From Ferruginibacter sp. (GTDB lineage Bacteria > Bacteroidota > Bacteroidia > Chitinophagales > Chitinophagaceae), in contig JAQBNH010000007.1 in assembly GCA_028288705.1 (NCBI GenBank), positions 186,001 through 250,000 of the forward strand: a DNA stretch of 64,000 nucleotides, given 5' to 3'. The notes beneath the pieces are model-generated. The model did no database searches, was not told where the DNA came from, and saw only the letters and a list, made by a program, of their open reading frames with translations. Each line of letters begins with the position of its first letter. The stretch's first letter is position 1. The translations under genes were made by a program, and so were the position numbers. This document shows, piece after piece, positions 7,736 to 16,714 of the stretch.

Positions 7736-9283
7736 TTGACCAAGGAACTAATTATTAATGCCGCCCCGCAAGGTGTAGAAATTGCTTTGCTGGAAGATAA
7801 GAAGCTGGTAGAACTGCATAGCGAAAAAGTTGATGCAAGTTTTGCCGTGGGAGACCTGTATCTCGGAAAAGTGAAAAAACTGATCCCGGGTCTCAACGCT
7901 GCTTTTATAGATGTGGGCTTTGAAAAAGATGCCTTCCTTCATTATACTGACCTCAGCCCCTACGTTCGATCTATCCTGAAATTCACCAATCAATACGTGA
8001 ATGATAAATCAGAAACGGGAATGGATTTTGCCAAATTTAAGGTAGAACCAGAGATCATTAAGACAGGAAAGATCACCGAAGTTTTAAACGGCCGGCCCAA
8101 CATTCTCGTACAAATTCTTAAAGAACCCATCGCTGCCAAAGGCCCGCGCCTCAGTTGCGAATTGTCGTTGCCCGGACGTTTCGTCGTAGTTACACCATTC
8201 AACGATATCGTTGCCGTTTCCCGTAAAATTCATTCTTCAGAAGAAAGAAAGCGTTTACAGAAGATCATCGAAGCGATCAAGCCAAAGAACCTTGGTGTAA
8301 TCGTGCGTACCGCTGCCGAAGGCAAGCATACGGCCGAGTTGCATGAAGACCTGTTGAGCCTGGAAGCGACCTGGAATACGATTCAAAAAAATCTGAAAGA
8401 TGCCGTTCCCCCCGCTAAGATTTTAAGTGAGCAGGGTAAAACCACCAGCATGTTGCGCGACCTGCTGAATGAAGATTTCAACCGCATCGTGGTAAACGAC
8501 AAAACGATTTTTGCCGATACTAAAAGCTATATTCAACGTATCGCGCCTGACAAGGCAGATATCGTTTCTTATTTCAATCATGACGCTCCTATTTTCGATA
8601 ATTTCGGCATTACCAAGCAGGTGAAAGCGGCGTTTGGCAAAACTGTTAACCTTCCGAGTGGCGCTTACCTTATCATCGAACATACAGAAGCCCTTCATGT
8701 AATTGATGTAAATAGTGGCTATAAAAGCGTTAGCAATAACCAGGAACAAAATGCCCTGGAAACCAACCTGGAAGCGGCAGAAGAGATCGCCCGCCAGCTG
8801 AGGTTAAGGGATCTGGGCGGAATTATCGTCGTGGATTTCATTGATATGAAACTGATCGAGAATAAGAAGAAACTGGCGGATGCCATGGATTCTTATATGC
8901 GGAATGACCGTGCCAAACACGCCGTTTTGCCAATCACGAAGTTTGGGCTGATGCAGATCACGCGCCAGCGGATGAAACCGGAAATGAATATCAATACCAG
9001 CGAGGTTTGTCCGAGTTGTAATGGTACCGGCAAAGTGTCTTCTACGTTGATCCTGGAAGATGAGATCGCTAAAAATCTCAGCTACCTCATCATGCAAAAA
9101 CATAAAGGGCTGACAGTTGAAGTTCACCCGATCGTGTTTACTTACCTCACTTCAGGTTTCCCAAGCCGCAGGATGAAATGGAGCTGGAAATACAAACAAA
9201 AAGTAAAGGTGAAATCGAATTCCAATTATCATCTCACCGAGTTCAGGTTTTTTGATGACAGTGATGAAGAGATCAAACTATAA
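7736..9283 (+). CDS. rng: Ribonuclease G/E family endoribonuclease
   Basis: 515 residues, the length of RNase G rather than the longer RNase E. An S1 RNA-binding domain spans about residues 38-110 (GDLYLGKVKKLIPG, AFIDVGFEKDAFLH). The catalytic core contains D324 in VIDVNSG and D367 in VVDFIDM, the two metal-binding aspartates of the family. The zinc-link cysteines are C425 and C428 (CPSCNGTGK). The family trims rRNA and decays mRNA. The start is TTG at 7736 (protein start MTKELIINAA); upstream ATGs are in another frame. An intrinsic terminator follows directly. Confidence 0.93.
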   Translation: MTKELIINAAPQGVEIALLEDKKLVELHSEKVDASFAVGDLYLGKVKKLIPGLNAAFIDVGFEKDAFLHYTDLSPYVRSILKFTNQYVNDKSETGMDFAKFKVEPEIIKTGKITEVLNGRPNILVQILKEPIAAKGPRLSCELSLPGRFVVVTPFNDIVAVSRKIHSSEERKRLQKIIEAIKPKNLGVIVRTAAEGKHTAELHEDLLSLEATWNTIQKNLKDAVPPAKILSEQGKTTSMLRDLLNEDFNRIVVNDKTIFADTKSYIQRIAPDKADIVSYFNHDAPIFDNFGITKQVKAAFGKTVNLPSGAYLIIEHTEALHVIDVNSGYKSVSNNQEQNALETNLEAAEEIARQLRLRDLGGIIVVDFIDMKLIENKKKLADAMDSYMRNDRAKHAVLPITKFGLMQITRQRMKPEMNINTSEVCPSCNGTGKVSSTLILEDEIAKNLSYLIMQKHKGLTVEVHPIVFTYLTSGFPSRRMKWSWKYKQKVKVKSNSNYHLTEFRFFDDSDEEIKL

Positions 9284-9292
9284 TATTTTAAG

Positions 9293-9315
9293 GCCCTGGT
9301 AACAGGGCTTTTTTA
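9293..9315 (+). terminator. Intrinsic terminator after RNase G
   Basis: The stem GCCCTG/CAGGGC with loop GTAA is followed by seven T residues, ten bases after the rng stop. Confidence 0.85.
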
Positions 9316-9398
9316 TTTGGGAAACGGGGACGCAGATCGCGCAGATTGATAATGGATGCTGGAAGGTATTTGGAAATGATCGCCAATGGCTGCGGCAT

Positions 9399-9429
9399 GT
9401 TGTGGCAAAGAAAATAACATTGCCACAAC
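9399..9429. repeat. Perfect 10-bp inverted repeat (GTTGTGGCAA/TTGCCACAAC)
   Basis: The two 10-base arms are exact reverse complements separated by 11 bases. A second, shorter pair of the same core (GTGGCAA at 9472-9478 and TTGCCAC at 9499-9505) follows about 70 bases on. The block lies between the convergent rng and tig genes and is not a simple terminator, since no T-run follows the first hairpin. Short open frames here have no protein-like character. Confidence 0.6.
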
Positions 9430-9517
9430 TTTACATTTCCATTTTTTAGAAATTTCTGTAGCAAAAAAATCGTGGCAAAAAAAAATGCGCCGAAATAATT
9501 GCCACAAATTAAAGGGC

Positions 9518-9545
9518 AAAAAAAATCCCCCGGAAATCCGGGGGA
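9518..9545 (-). terminator. Intrinsic terminator of trigger factor gene
   Basis: On the minus strand a perfect 9-bp GC-rich stem (TCCCCCGGA/TCCGGGGGA) with a tiny AA/TT loop is followed by eight T residues, about 20 bases past the tig stop. Confidence 0.85.
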
Positions 9546-9565
9546 CAATATAAATTTTACAAAAA

Positions 9566-10933
9566 TTAATGCTGGTGGTTATGTTGCATCGCTGTAAGTT
9601 CTTCCGCAGACACCGTTTTTTCATTCGGCTTCACCTGGCTTTCAACGAATCCAAACAATTTCTCCGTGATCAGCCTGCGGTATGTTGCATCCACCTGCTT
9701 TTCATCTTTCATCATGCGATCGATATAGCTGTCTAACCAGCTCATGTCTTCACCCATATTCATCTGGCCGAAGTAGCGCATCACTTCCGTTTTCATTTGC
9801 TCTTTTAATTCTTCAGTTCCCACTTCCAGTTTATTTTCCGTGATCAGGCGATCGCTGATCAAAGTCCATTTTAACTGGTTGCTGAAATTTGGAAAATCTG
9901 CTTCAGCTTCTTCTGCTGTTTTTTGTTGTTCTCCACCGGATTGTAACCAACGCTTTAAAAATTCTGCAGGGAATTCCATTTTCGTTTCGTCCAGCATGTA
10001 ATGATACAGCTGATCCTGAAGCTGGTTGCGGCTTTGCGCATCCCAATACATTTTAATTTCTTCTTTCAACGTGCTGCGTAATTCGGCTTCCGTCGTAATA
10101 TTCTTTCCCGGGAAAACCTCGTTGAAGAATTCTTCATTCATTTCGCGTTTTTCAACAAGTCCTAATTTCACGATCTCCAGTTTGAAAAATTTCTGCGCAG
10201 CTGCTGCATCATTTTTTTCAAAACCCAGGTCCTGCATCATCATCTCCAGTTTATCTCCTTCAAAGGTTTTGTCCAGTTGAAAAACAAAACTGTCGCCTGC
10301 TTTTTTACCCATCAGGTCTTTCTGCATTTTCGGCGTAAAGTATTTCAGTAAAACAGAATTTTCTTTAGAGATACCGCCTTCAATTGCGTTACCGTCTTTA
10401 TCCGTTTCTGTAAATAAAACGTTCAATACATTTTCCTCGTTGTCAACCGTTTCAGGTTCCGTCATTTTACCCGCTTTGATCTGCATACGGCTGATCTCTT
10501 CGTTTACCATTTCTTCCGTTACTTCCACGTTATGACGGGTGAGTTTGGCTTTATCCAATGGGGCGATCTGGAACTCAGGCTTCAGGCCGATTTCGAAAGC
10601 AAATTCGTAATCAGCCGGCGCATTCATATCCATTTTGCTCATATCCGTTTCCAGTGGAAGTGGCTGGGCAAAAATTTCCGGCTTCTCGTTATTCAGGTAA
10701 GCATACAATTCTTTTTCAACAGAACGCAGGATCTCGTCAGAGAAAATGCCCGCACCGTACATTTTTTTAATCATGCCGGCAGGAACCATTCCTTTACGAA
10801 AACCGGGGATATTAGCAGTTTTGCTGTACTCTTTCAGTTTTTTATCAAATGCAGGAAGATAATCTTCCTTGTTCAGTTTAACTGTAAGCTTATCGTTCAA
10901 TAAGCCGATATTTTCTCTGACAACGCTAGCCAT
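9566..10933 (-). CDS. tig: Trigger factor (ribosome-associated chaperone)
   Basis: 455 residues from the ATG at 10933 (MASVVRENIG). The frame stays open upstream to 11005, but that extension lacks family character. The N-terminal ribosome-docking domain holds the signature GFRKGMVP. A degenerate FKBP-type PPIase domain follows (NVLFTETDKDGN region), then a helical substrate-binding domain. The C-terminus ends in a His-rich tip (MQHNHQH). Trigger factor binds nascent chains at the ribosome exit tunnel. The gene is monocistronic, with its own terminator downstream and a tRNA gene upstream on the same strand. Confidence 0.94.
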   Translation of the reverse strand: MASVVRENIGLLNDKLTVKLNKEDYLPAFDKKLKEYSKTANIPGFRKGMVPAGMIKKMYGAGIFSDEILRSVEKELYAYLNNEKPEIFAQPLPLETDMSKMDMNAPADYEFAFEIGLKPEFQIAPLDKAKLTRHNVEVTEEMVNEEISRMQIKAGKMTEPETVDNEENVLNVLFTETDKDGNAIEGGISKENSVLLKYFTPKMQKDLMGKKAGDSFVFQLDKTFEGDKLEMMMQDLGFEKNDAAAAQKFFKLEIVKLGLVEKREMNEEFFNEVFPGKNITTEAELRSTLKEEIKMYWDAQSRNQLQDQLYHYMLDETKMEFPAEFLKRWLQSGGEQQKTAEEAEADFPNFSNQLKWTLISDRLITENKLEVGTEELKEQMKTEVMRYFGQMNMGEDMSWLDSYIDRMMKDEKQVDATYRRLITEKLFGFVESQVKPNEKTVSAEELTAMQHNHQH

Positions 10934-11034
10934 ATTATTATTTGTGTGTTTAAAAAAAATAAGTTGATAAGAAAAGCGGCGATGAATGCAGGAAAGCTGC
11001 CTCATAAAACCTCTCCACTTATCAACTCAAATCG

Positions 11035-11116
11035 TGCGGATGATAGGGGTCGAACCTACATGCCTCGCGGCGCTAGATCCTAAGTCTAGTGCGTCTGCCA
11101 ATTTCGCCACATCCGC
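11035..11116 (-). tRNA. tRNA-Leu (anticodon UAG)
   Basis: An 82-base class II tRNA. The acceptor stem is GCGGATG/CATCCGC with discriminator A; the anticodon arm CTAGA-CTTAGGA-TCTAG gives anticodon TAG. There is a long variable arm and a TTCGACC T-loop. The 3' CCA is not encoded, as is usual for many tRNAs in this phylum. Leu-UAG decodes CUN codons. It is transcribed towards tig and has its own promoter box. Confidence 0.95.
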
Positions 11117-11126
11117 AAATGGGTTG

Positions 11127-11134
11127 CAAAAGTA
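11127..11134 (-). promoter_or_regulatory. Putative tRNA-Leu promoter, -7 box
   Basis: TACTTTTG on the minus strand matches TAnnTTTG and ends 10 bases before the tRNA 5' end. A TTG lies 23 bases further upstream. Confidence 0.5.
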
Positions 11135-11273
11135 GGGATTTTCTTTATAAAGAAAAGCAAAAAACAGAAAATTCCCGGGCAGTTACAGTTCTTTCACGCA
11201 AGGCTAACCGCGATGCCCCCAATAATTCAACGCTATTAAACTTAAGAGCCGTTTTTTAAGTAAATTCGTAATA

Positions 11274-13508
11274 ATGGAGTTAATAGAAACGAAAGCGGTG
11301 TATAACCTGACGGAAGAGGAAGAAAAGAAAGAGATCCTACGTGAATACCGGGCCTTATTAAGGGTGTTAAAGGCAAAACTGAAGCCGGGCGATAAAGTGC
11401 TTCTACGCCGTGCTTTTGAAATGAGTGCTGAAGCTCACCAGACGATGCGCCGCAAAAGTGGCGAACCTTATATTTTACATCCGTTGGCAGTGGCAAAAAT
11501 CTGCGTGGAAGAGATCGGTCTCGGTATACGCAGTACGATCTGTGCCCTGTTGCACGATACCGTAGAAGACACGGATGTTACCCTGCAGGATATCCAACGG
11601 GAGTTCGGACCCGAGATTGCCAAGATCGTGGATGGCCTGACGAAGATCTCCACTGTGATGGATGCGAACAGTTCGCAACAGGCAGAAAATTTTAAAAAGA
11701 TCCTGCTTACTCTTACAGATGATCCCCGCGTGATCCTGATAAAACTGGCCGATCGCCTGCACAATATGCGCACGATGGACAGCATGAAACGCGAGAAACA
11801 ACTGAAGATTTCTTCAGAAACGGTTTATGTGTATGCGCCGCTCGCACACCGGATGGGGCTGTATAATATCAAAACCGAAATGGAAGACCTGGCGATGAAA
11901 TATATGGAGCCGGACACCTACCGTTTTATCGCCCAGAAATTACAGGATACCAAACGGGAAAGGAGCCGGTATATTAATGACTTCATTCGGCCGTTAAAAG
12001 ATAAGCTGGAAAAAACAGGATTTGATTTTGATATATACGGCCGGCCGAAAAGCATTCACTCGATCTGGAATAAGATCAAGAAAAAAGGCGTTGCATTTGA
12101 AGAAGTATATGACCTTTTTGCGATCAGGATCATTGTTAACGCGCCGCCCGAAAAAGAAAAAGAAGATTGCTGGAAAGTGTACAGTATTATCACAGACGCC
12201 TACAATCCTTCACCAGAGCGGCTTCGCGACTGGTTGAGTAATCCGAAAAGCAATGGCTATGAAGCCTTGCATACAACGGTGATGGGCCCTCAGGGAAAAT
12301 GGGTGGAGGTGCAGATCCGTACGAAACGCATGAACGAGATCGCCGAAAAAGGCCTGGCTGCACATTGGAAATACAAAGAAGGGGCAACTGACGAGAGCAG
12401 GTTTGATAAATGGTTTCACCAGATCCGTGAAGCACTCAGCAACCAGGATAGTAACTCGCTTGATTTTTTACAGGATTTTAAAACATCTTTTCTCACAGAA
12501 GAAATTTACGTGTATACCCCGAAAGGTGATGTAAAAATGTTACCCATCGGTGCCACTGCACTGGACTTTGCTTTTGGCGTTCATACCGCAGTTGGCAGCA
12601 AATGTATCGGCGCGAAAGTGAACCATAAACTTGTTCCGATCAGTTATAAATTAAGGAGCGGGGACCAGATCGAGATCATTACCAGTGCCAAACAAAAGCC
12701 CAACCAGGAATGGCTGAATTTTGTTGTTACGAGCAAGGCGAAATCCAAGATAAAAGACACGCTAAAGGAAGAGAAAAGAACGATCGCAGAAGAGGGAAAA
12801 TATACATTGCAACGCAAGCTAGAGGGAATGAATGCTGCGATGAGCCAGGTGAATATGGAAGAACTGGCATCATTTTACAAACTCAACAGCACGCTCGACC
12901 TGTTGTATGATATCGCCACTAAAAAAATTGATCTGAAGGAGTTGAAAGAGTTCGTGGTGCATGGAGATAAACTGGTATTGCCGCGCGTTGTAAAACCGGT
13001 GGAAGACAAACCGGAATATGACCCCAGCCTGAAGCAGTCGAATAAAAAAGATGCAGAACTCATCATCTTCGGCGAAAGCAGCGACAGAATCATGTATACG
13101 CTGGCCAACTGTTGCAAGCCAATTCCCGGTGACGATGTATTTGGATTTGTAACCACCGGCGAAGGACTTAAAATTCACCGTACGACCTGCCCGAATGCGG
13201 CCCGGCTGATGGCCAATTATGGTCATCGCGTGGTAAAAACCAAATGGGCAAAAAACAAAGAAATTTCGTTTCTTACGGGCTTAAAGATCATCGGGCTTGA
13301 TGATGTCGGCGTGATCCATAAAATCACCAACCTCATCAGTGGGGAACTCCGCGTGAACATTTCCGCCATGACGATCGAAGCCAAAGACGGCATTTTTGAA
13401 GGGAATGTAAAAGTGTTTGTTCACGATAAAGAAGAACTGGAAAAACTTGTATTGGCGTTACTGGCTTTACCCGGAATTGAACGGGTTGACCGGTATGACA
13501 CAGAATAA
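11274..13508 (+). CDS. Bifunctional (p)ppGpp synthetase/hydrolase RelA/SpoT
   Basis: 744 residues with the full long-RSH layout. The N-terminal HD hydrolase domain has H55, H94-D95 and KLADRLHNMRT. The synthetase domain contains YDLFAIRIIV and NGYEALHTTVMGP. A TGS domain (IYVYTPKGDV... ALDFAFGVHTAVG) follows, then a Cys-rich linker region (NCCKPIPGDD) and a C-terminal ACT domain (LKIIGLDDVGVIHKITNLI). Intact hydrolase residues indicate a bifunctional Rel enzyme. It sets the stringent-response alarmone level. A weak promoter box (TAAATTCG, 11261-11268) lies five bases before the ATG. Confidence 0.95.
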   Translation: MELIETKAVYNLTEEEEKKEILREYRALLRVLKAKLKPGDKVLLRRAFEMSAEAHQTMRRKSGEPYILHPLAVAKICVEEIGLGIRSTICALLHDTVEDTDVTLQDIQREFGPEIAKIVDGLTKISTVMDANSSQQAENFKKILLTLTDDPRVILIKLADRLHNMRTMDSMKREKQLKISSETVYVYAPLAHRMGLYNIKTEMEDLAMKYMEPDTYRFIAQKLQDTKRERSRYINDFIRPLKDKLEKTGFDFDIYGRPKSIHSIWNKIKKKGVAFEEVYDLFAIRIIVNAPPEKEKEDCWKVYSIITDAYNPSPERLRDWLSNPKSNGYEALHTTVMGPQGKWVEVQIRTKRMNEIAEKGLAAHWKYKEGATDESRFDKWFHQIREALSNQDSNSLDFLQDFKTSFLTEEIYVYTPKGDVKMLPIGATALDFAFGVHTAVGSKCIGAKVNHKLVPISYKLRSGDQIEIITSAKQKPNQEWLNFVVTSKAKSKIKDTLKEEKRTIAEEGKYTLQRKLEGMNAAMSQVNMEELASFYKLNSTLDLLYDIATKKIDLKELKEFVVHGDKLVLPRVVKPVEDKPEYDPSLKQSNKKDAELIIFGESSDRIMYTLANCCKPIPGDDVFGFVTTGEGLKIHRTTCPNAARLMANYGHRVVKTKWAKNKEISFLTGLKIIGLDDVGVIHKITNLISGELRVNISAMTIEAKDGIFEGNVKVFVHDKEELEKLVLALLALPGIERVDRYDTE

Positions 13509-13584
13509 AATGGAGTGAGCTTATAAGGCGCGATCTGAAGTAATTATTTTCTATTAGTATTTTTCATTTTATAAATAACAAATC

Positions 13585-13893
13585 ATGCACGAACTCATTA
13601 CCAAACTGACAGAAAAAGCAGGCATTTCTCCCGACCAGGCGCAAAAAGCACTAGACACCATCAAGGATTTTGTGAAAGAAAAATTTCCGATGATGGCCGG
13701 AGCTGTAGATAATTTATTTCCTGAAACAGGCGAAACTGCAGCGCCTTCTATGCATGCAGATGCCACACCTGCAAATGATAATGGCAGTATGCTGGATAAG
13801 ATCAGCGACGTAATACCGGGCGGCATTGGCCAAAAAGCGGAAGACTTTGCAAAAGATCATCTCGGCGGATTCTTCGGCGGAGATAAAAAATAA
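13585..13893 (+). CDS. Small hypothetical protein with glycine-rich tail
   Basis: 102 residues, no signal peptide. The N-terminal part (LITKLTEKAGISPDQAQKALDTIKDFVKEKF) looks like a helical bundle of the DUF2267/DUF937 kind. A low-complexity Ala/Thr/Asp linker leads to a second helix (GGIGQKAEDFAKDHLGGFFGG). I recognise the general pattern from Bacteroidota but know no function. A strong terminator follows. Its N-terminal helices superficially resemble the DUF937 part of the OmpA fusion at 41.6-42.8 kb. Confidence 0.7.
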   Translation: MHELITKLTEKAGISPDQAQKALDTIKDFVKEKFPMMAGAVDNLFPETGETAAPSMHADATPANDNGSMLDKISDVIPGGIGQKAEDFAKDHLGGFFGGDKK

Positions 13894-13904
13894 GTCAACA
13901 CATT

Positions 13905-13947
13905 AAAAAAGCTGAAGCATCCGATTTTGGTTCGCTTCAGCTTTTTT
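13905..13947. terminator. Bidirectional terminator
   Basis: The stem AAAAAGCTGAAGC/GCTTCAGCTTTTT has A and T runs on both sides. It can end the plus-strand small gene and the minus-strand cytochrome c gene. Confidence 0.85.
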
Positions 13948-14000
13948 ATTTCCGTCAATACCTCAAATGCCGGCGAAAGAGCTACCAGGGCTTTCTCACA

Positions 14001-14414
14001 TTATTGTTCGCCGTTCACATATGTCAAAATGGACGCAATATCATCATCAGTTAATTGCGGAAATGGTTGCATGTAGGTCTGCTTCCATTTATCAAATAAG
14101 CCTTTTGCATAAGCGTCTTTCGCTATCACTTCCTGCGAATTTTTTATGAACGCATATAGCGTTGCCTTATCCTTCCACCTTGCTTCTACGCCCTTCAGCG
14201 CCGGTCCGGTAAAATCCTCATTTCGCTTATGACATTGAGCGCAATTGATATTAAACAGTTGAGCACCGGAAGGTTTTTCTTCTGCAGACGTCGCCACAGG
14301 AACGCCGTCTCCGCTTGATTGCTGGCCCTGGCAACTGTACAGTATGCTGGCCACAATGAAGACAAATATGGTGCTAAGTCTAAACAAAGTGCGTTTGGTA
14401 AAAATCTGTTGCAT
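14001..14414 (-). CDS. c-type cytochrome lipoprotein
   Basis: About 137 residues from the ATG at 14414; an in-frame ATG at 14438 would add eight. A lipoprotein signal ends at SILYSC. A single heme c site CAQCH sits early in the mature domain, with a distal Met ligand probably in YMQPFPQLTDDDI. This is a small class I cytochrome domain of the periplasmic electron-carrier type. Redox partner unknown. It is the last gene before a bidirectional terminator. Confidence 0.88.
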   Translation of the reverse strand: MQQIFTKRTLFRLSTIFVFIVASILYSCQGQQSSGDGVPVATSAEEKPSGAQLFNINCAQCHKRNEDFTGPALKGVEARWKDKATLYAFIKNSQEVIAKDAYAKGLFDKWKQTYMQPFPQLTDDDIASILTYVNGEQ

Positions 14415-14462
14415 ATGGATGCTTTTAATTGTCTCCAAAAATACGGGTCATAAATTATGGGA

Positions 14463-14490
14463 CATAAAAAAAGTCCGGCAATACCGGACT
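14463..14490 (-). terminator. Intrinsic terminator after acyl-CoA dehydrogenase
   Basis: On the minus strand the stem AGTCCGG/CCGGACT is followed by a T-run (14463-14471), just past the dehydrogenase stop. Confidence 0.8.
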
Positions 14491-14507
14491 GAATAATATT
14501 TAGGCGA

Positions 14508-15647
14508 CTATTTCAGCACTTCACGGCTGATAACGAGCTTTTGTATTTCGCTGGTTCCTTCACCGATCGTACACAATTTACTATCCCTGTAAAATTTCTC
14601 TACCGGGAAATCTTTGGTATATCCGTAGCCACCAAAAATTTGCACCGCGTCTGTACTGATCTCCACGGAAATTTCACTCGCATAATATTTAGCCATTGCT
14701 GCTTCTTTCGTCATCGGCAAACCCCGCATTTTTAAATCGCAGGCCTGGTTGATCAATAGTTCAGCACATTCGATCTTTGTTGCCATATCGGCCAGTTTAA
14801 AAGCGATGCCCTGGAAGTTCGCAATCGGCTGATCAAACTGATGGCGTTCTTTTGCATATTGAACAGAAGCTTCATAAGCTCCTTTTGCGATACCCAGACT
14901 TAAAGCCGCGATAGAGATCCTGCCGCCATCCAAAATTTTCATGGATTGCTTAAAACCGGCGCCCACTTCCCCAAGCCTGTTTGTATCAGGAATAACACAG
15001 TTATCAAAAACCATTTCGGCAGTTTCGCTGGCGCGCATACCGAGCTTATTTTCTTTCTTCCCTGCATTAAATCCCGGCGTATTGCGGTCTACGATAAACG
15101 CAGTGGAATTATTTTTTGCACGGGGCTCACCGGTACGACAAACAACCACGGCCACATCACCGCTTTTGCCATGGGTGATCCAGCTCTTCGTTCCGTTAAT
15201 TACCCAGTTATCGCCATCTTTTACAGCAGTCGTTTTCATGTTGCCTGCATCACTGCCGGTATTCGGTTCTGTTAATCCCCAGGCACCGATGAATTCGGCT
15301 GTGGCCAGTTTTGGCAGATATTGTTGCTTTTGCCCTTCATTACCGAATGTCATGATATGACCTGTACAAAGGCTGTTATGAGCCGCCAGGGAAAGGCCGA
15401 TCGAACCACAAACTTTTGCGATCTCCTGGATAACCGCACTATACTCGTAATAACCAAGGCCGGTACCACCGTAAGATTCAGGCACCAATACACCCATTAA
15501 GCCGAGCTTCCCCATTTCTTTAAAGATATGAACGGGAAATTCCTGGCTCTCATCCCATTCCATTAAATGTGGTTTGATATATTGCAGCGCAAAATCTTTG
15601 GCTGACTGAGCTACTTGTAAGGTGAGCTCGTTAGGTAGAAAATTCAT
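14508..15647 (-). CDS. Acyl-CoA dehydrogenase
   Basis: 379 residues, the usual length of short/medium-chain acyl-CoA dehydrogenases. Flavin- and substrate-binding stretches include WGLTEPNTGSDAGNM and WITHG. The probable catalytic base is Glu363 in GEGTSEIQ. The enzyme oxidises acyl-CoA to enoyl-CoA with electron transfer to ETF. The sequence is closest in character to butyryl/isovaleryl-type enzymes, but chain-length preference cannot be decided. It stands alone, with a terminator after it. Confidence 0.93.
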   Translation of the reverse strand: MNFLPNELTLQVAQSAKDFALQYIKPHLMEWDESQEFPVHIFKEMGKLGLMGVLVPESYGGTGLGYYEYSAVIQEIAKVCGSIGLSLAAHNSLCTGHIMTFGNEGQKQQYLPKLATAEFIGAWGLTEPNTGSDAGNMKTTAVKDGDNWVINGTKSWITHGKSGDVAVVVCRTGEPRAKNNSTAFIVDRNTPGFNAGKKENKLGMRASETAEMVFDNCVIPDTNRLGEVGAGFKQSMKILDGGRISIAALSLGIAKGAYEASVQYAKERHQFDQPIANFQGIAFKLADMATKIECAELLINQACDLKMRGLPMTKEAAMAKYYASEISVEISTDAVQIFGGYGYTKDFPVEKFYRDSKLCTIGEGTSEIQKLVISREVLK

Positions 15648-15725
15648 AATAGCATCAATCGATTGAGCCGCAAAAATAGCCGTTTTTAACTGATATAAAT
15701 CGCGCGCTCTGGTTTTACTTGCTCC

Positions 15726-16661
15726 CTATAAAACAAGGTAGGGCCGAAGCTTTTCCAAAAGTTCATCAGAAACCAGTATGATCTTCTTCAACCCGGCAAT
15801 ATCCTGGAAGTTTCCATGTTGCTGCCGGTACGCAACGATGGCAGCGGCCAGTTGATAACGGATATAAGGATGCGCCTTGAGTTCTTCCAGACTGGCTTTA
15901 TTCAGGTTTAGCTGCCTGACATTTCCGGAAACGATCAACAAAGCCCGTAATTTTTGAAAGACGGAATCCGGCAATCCATATGTTTCGCCCACTTGTTCTG
16001 CAGTAGAAAACCCGCCCAGGCGCTCACGGAAATTGATAATTCGCCGCGCAAAAGCCGGACCGATCCCTGGCAAAGACCGGAATGCTGCGGAATCGGCCTG
16101 GTTCACTTCTATCGGAATCATTTTTTTTGCCGCATATTGCCTGTCTGCGGTATGAGCAGGCTCCCGATTTTCAACTGGAGCTTCTGTAATTCTTACAAAA
16201 GGGACCAACCGCCCGACCAATTGTGGCGATAATCCCCAGATCTTTTGAAGATCATCTGCCGAACGGAAGCGGCCGCCTTTTGCTAAGTATTTTTCAATTG
16301 TTGCAACGGTCTTCTCGCGCAGCCCCAATTTTATCCAGCCATTTACATCTATCGTATTGGGATCAAAATAAAAAAGCGCACCGGTATTTGTCGCCGCTGC
16401 TTCGCGGTAATTTTTCTGCCTATAGGTATTTTTATATGATGATGGATAACGGGAACCTTCGGGATAATCTAAGCGTTCAGTGGAAGCCTCTTGCAGGCTA
16501 TCGAGCAATTGCGGCGCGATGGCGATTGGCCTGTCTGGTTGAAAAACCGCCAGCACAAATGGAGCCGCGATCAGCAACATGATCACCGCTATTAAGCCAA
16601 CAATACCGCGGCGTTCTTTTTTTGTGAAATGTAAATACTGATGTTTTACCTTGACGGACAT
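15726..16661 (-). CDS. Membrane-anchored helix-hairpin-helix protein (ComEA-like)
   Basis: 311 residues. One transmembrane helix (about 19-40) is followed by a linker and three HhH-type units: around DVNGWIKLGLREKT, EVNQADSAAFRSLPGIGPAFARRIINFRERLGGF, and QLNLNKASLEELKAHPYIRYQLAAAIVAYR. This resembles ComEA-like DNA-binding proteins, but with three modules instead of one or two. Non-sequence-specific DNA binding in the periplasm is inferred; no other competence genes are visible here. A TAnnTTTG box ends four bases before the ATG, suggesting a near-leaderless mRNA. Confidence 0.85.
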   Translation of the reverse strand: MSVKVKHQYLHFTKKERRGIVGLIAVIMLLIAAPFVLAVFQPDRPIAIAPQLLDSLQEASTERLDYPEGSRYPSSYKNTYRQKNYREAAATNTGALFYFDPNTIDVNGWIKLGLREKTVATIEKYLAKGGRFRSADDLQKIWGLSPQLVGRLVPFVRITEAPVENREPAHTADRQYAAKKMIPIEVNQADSAAFRSLPGIGPAFARRIINFRERLGGFSTAEQVGETYGLPDSVFQKLRALLIVSGNVRQLNLNKASLEELKAHPYIRYQLAAAIVAYRQQHGNFQDIAGLKKIILVSDELLEKLRPYLVL

Positions 16662-16665
16662 GGAT

Positions 16666-16673
16666 CAAAATTA
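16666..16673 (-). promoter_or_regulatory. Putative promoter of the HhH gene, -7 box
   Basis: TAATTTTG on the minus strand is followed by only four bases (ATCC) and then the ATG at 16661. If this is the promoter, transcription would begin at or next to the start codon. Confidence 0.5.
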
Positions 16674-16714
16674 TTATCCATGAACACTTGTTGCAAGATG
16701 TATTGAACAGAAAA

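Noticed and set aside
9288..9624. Minus-strand open frames of 86 and 103 residues
   Set aside because: They run through the terminators and inverted repeats and into the tig 3' end, with no protein-like composition.
11274..13508. Possible synthetase-only RelA
   Set aside because: The HD hydrolase residues are intact, so the bifunctional reading is better supported.
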